Source: Lumbricus rubellus
Taxonomy: Eukaryota; Annelida; Clitellata; Crassiclitellata; Lumbricidae
NCBI GenBank assembly: GCA_945859605.1
Contig: OX243814.1
Coordinates: forward strand, 22,299,201-22,363,200
Reading direction: 5' to 3'
Length of the DNA: 64,000 nt
This document shows positions 63,411-64,000 of the stretch, piece by piece. The first letter of the stretch is position 1. Each line of letters starts with the position of its first letter. Under the pieces are notes generated by a model. The model searched no databases and had not been told where the DNA came from. It worked only from the letters and a program-made list of their open reading frames with translations. The position numbers were made by a program, and so were the translations under genes.

Positions 63411-63763
63411 TACTCCCTCCCTCCCTCCCTCCCTCCCTCCCTCCCTCCCTCCCTCCCTCCCTCCCTCCCTCCCTCCCTCCCTCCCTCCCTCCCTCCCTCC
63501 CTCCCTCCCTCCCTCCCTCCCTCCCTCCCTCCCTCCCTCCCTCCCTCCCTCCCTCCCTCCCTCCCTCCCTCCCTCCCTCCCTCCCTCCCTCCCTCCCTCC
63601 CTCCCTCCCTCCCTCCCTCCCTCCCTCCCTCCCTCCCTCCCTCCCTCCCTCCCTCCCTCCCTCCCTCCCTCCCTCCCTCCCTCCCTCCCTCCCTCCCTCC
63701 CTCCCTCCCTCCCTCCCTCCCTCCCTCCCTCCCTCCCTCCCTCCCTCCCTCCCTCCCTCCCTC
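63411..63763. repeat. (CCCT)n microsatellite, ~350 bp
   Basis: Pure CTCC/CCCT tetranucleotide for about 88 units. Gives Pro-Ser-Leu-Pro or Gly-Arg-Glu-Gly readings in all frames, which are not genes. Pyrimidine/purine strand asymmetry could allow triplex formation. Confidence 0.97.
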
Positions 63764-64000
63764 CATGCGCATGCGCCCGTCGATAAGCCTTGCCTTTCAA
63801 TTCGTGCGCGTTTCAAACGGTGGTTCAATTGTGTTCCGTTTATGTAGCGCATTTCAACACATTTGATTGCGGCCTTTTTTACTGACGCGCTTCAGGGCGC
63901 TATCCGCGTCGCTGTCCGGGGAGGGGGAAGGAAAGGAGGGGCAGGGGGAAGGGGGAGGGGAAGGAGGGGAAGGGAGGAAGGGGGTGGGGGAGAGGGGAGG
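63764..64000. other. Repeat flank and G-rich end
   Basis: 63771-63880 repeats the CGCCCGT(T/C)GATAAG and GTAGCGCATTTCAACACA blocks seen before the satellite. 63915-64000 is a (GGGGAA)-like G-rich tract running off the window. Confidence 0.6.

Noticed and set aside
63066..63866. 266-codon Pro-Ser-Leu-Pro open frame and Gly-Arg-Glu-Gly antisense frames
   Set aside because: CCCT satellite; open in all frames because the tetramer has no stop.

Overview
The window is intergenic and intronic DNA of a eukaryote, almost certainly a marine invertebrate. It has no bacterial-type gene layout. It contains spliced exons with GT/AG borders, several non-LTR (LINE) clades, Ty3/gypsy-type LTR elements, tRNA-derived SINEs, cut-and-paste transposons, MITEs and long microsatellites. 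The species cannot be fixed from the sequence.

Host gene. One gene is supported: five + strand exons (32062-32295, 45371-45458, 51996-52091, 59451-59584, 60912-61064) of an SLC17-family (sialin/vesicular-glutamate-transporter type) organic anion transporter. All splice phases agree. The exons give about 235 contiguous residues of the middle of the protein. The first and last exons lie outside the window or were not recognised. Almost everything between 32 and 61 kb is therefore intron filled by transposons.

Layout. 0.5-9.4 kb: a pile of at least seven mostly 5'-truncated copies of one non-LTR element with a C-terminal Cys/His + PD...D endonuclease-like domain, a 3' UTR hairpin and AAT/ATT tails. 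The longest copy is split by a 626-bp hAT-like MITE. 9.4-13 kb: SINEs, a mariner-like MITE and LINE scraps. 13.0-23.9 kb: an old minus-strand gypsy element (A), into which a very young 6.1-kb LTR element (B; LTRs 995 bp, one difference seen; 5-bp TSD) inserted. A SINE with a 12-bp TSD sits in one LTR of A. 24-28.5 kb: CR1-like LINE fragments and an 11-unit minisatellite carrying a CRE-like octamer in each unit. 28.5-30.5 kb: two large foldbacks. 31-39.7 kb: LINEs interrupted by a SINE, a piggyBac and foldback elements. 41-42 kb: gypsy integrase remnant. 45-51 kb: more LINEs. 52.3-58.2 kb: a 6-kb foldback carrying five later insertions. 58.4-64 kb: a TTAA MITE and long microsatellites.

Most notable. 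Seven elements (E1-E7), all between 33.3 and 53.9 kb, share ends made of tandem GGACATTATCCCCCC-like modules in inverted orientation and make 9-bp target duplications (five perfect). Their interiors differ: telomere-like minisatellite, CATA/TATG satellite, a 37-bp minisatellite, or a LINE fragment. I cannot match this family to a named one. The 9-bp TSD suggests a Mutator-like or foldback-type transposase acting in trans. LINE reading frames broken by E7 and by the piggyBac element line up again across the duplicated target, giving independent proof of insertion.
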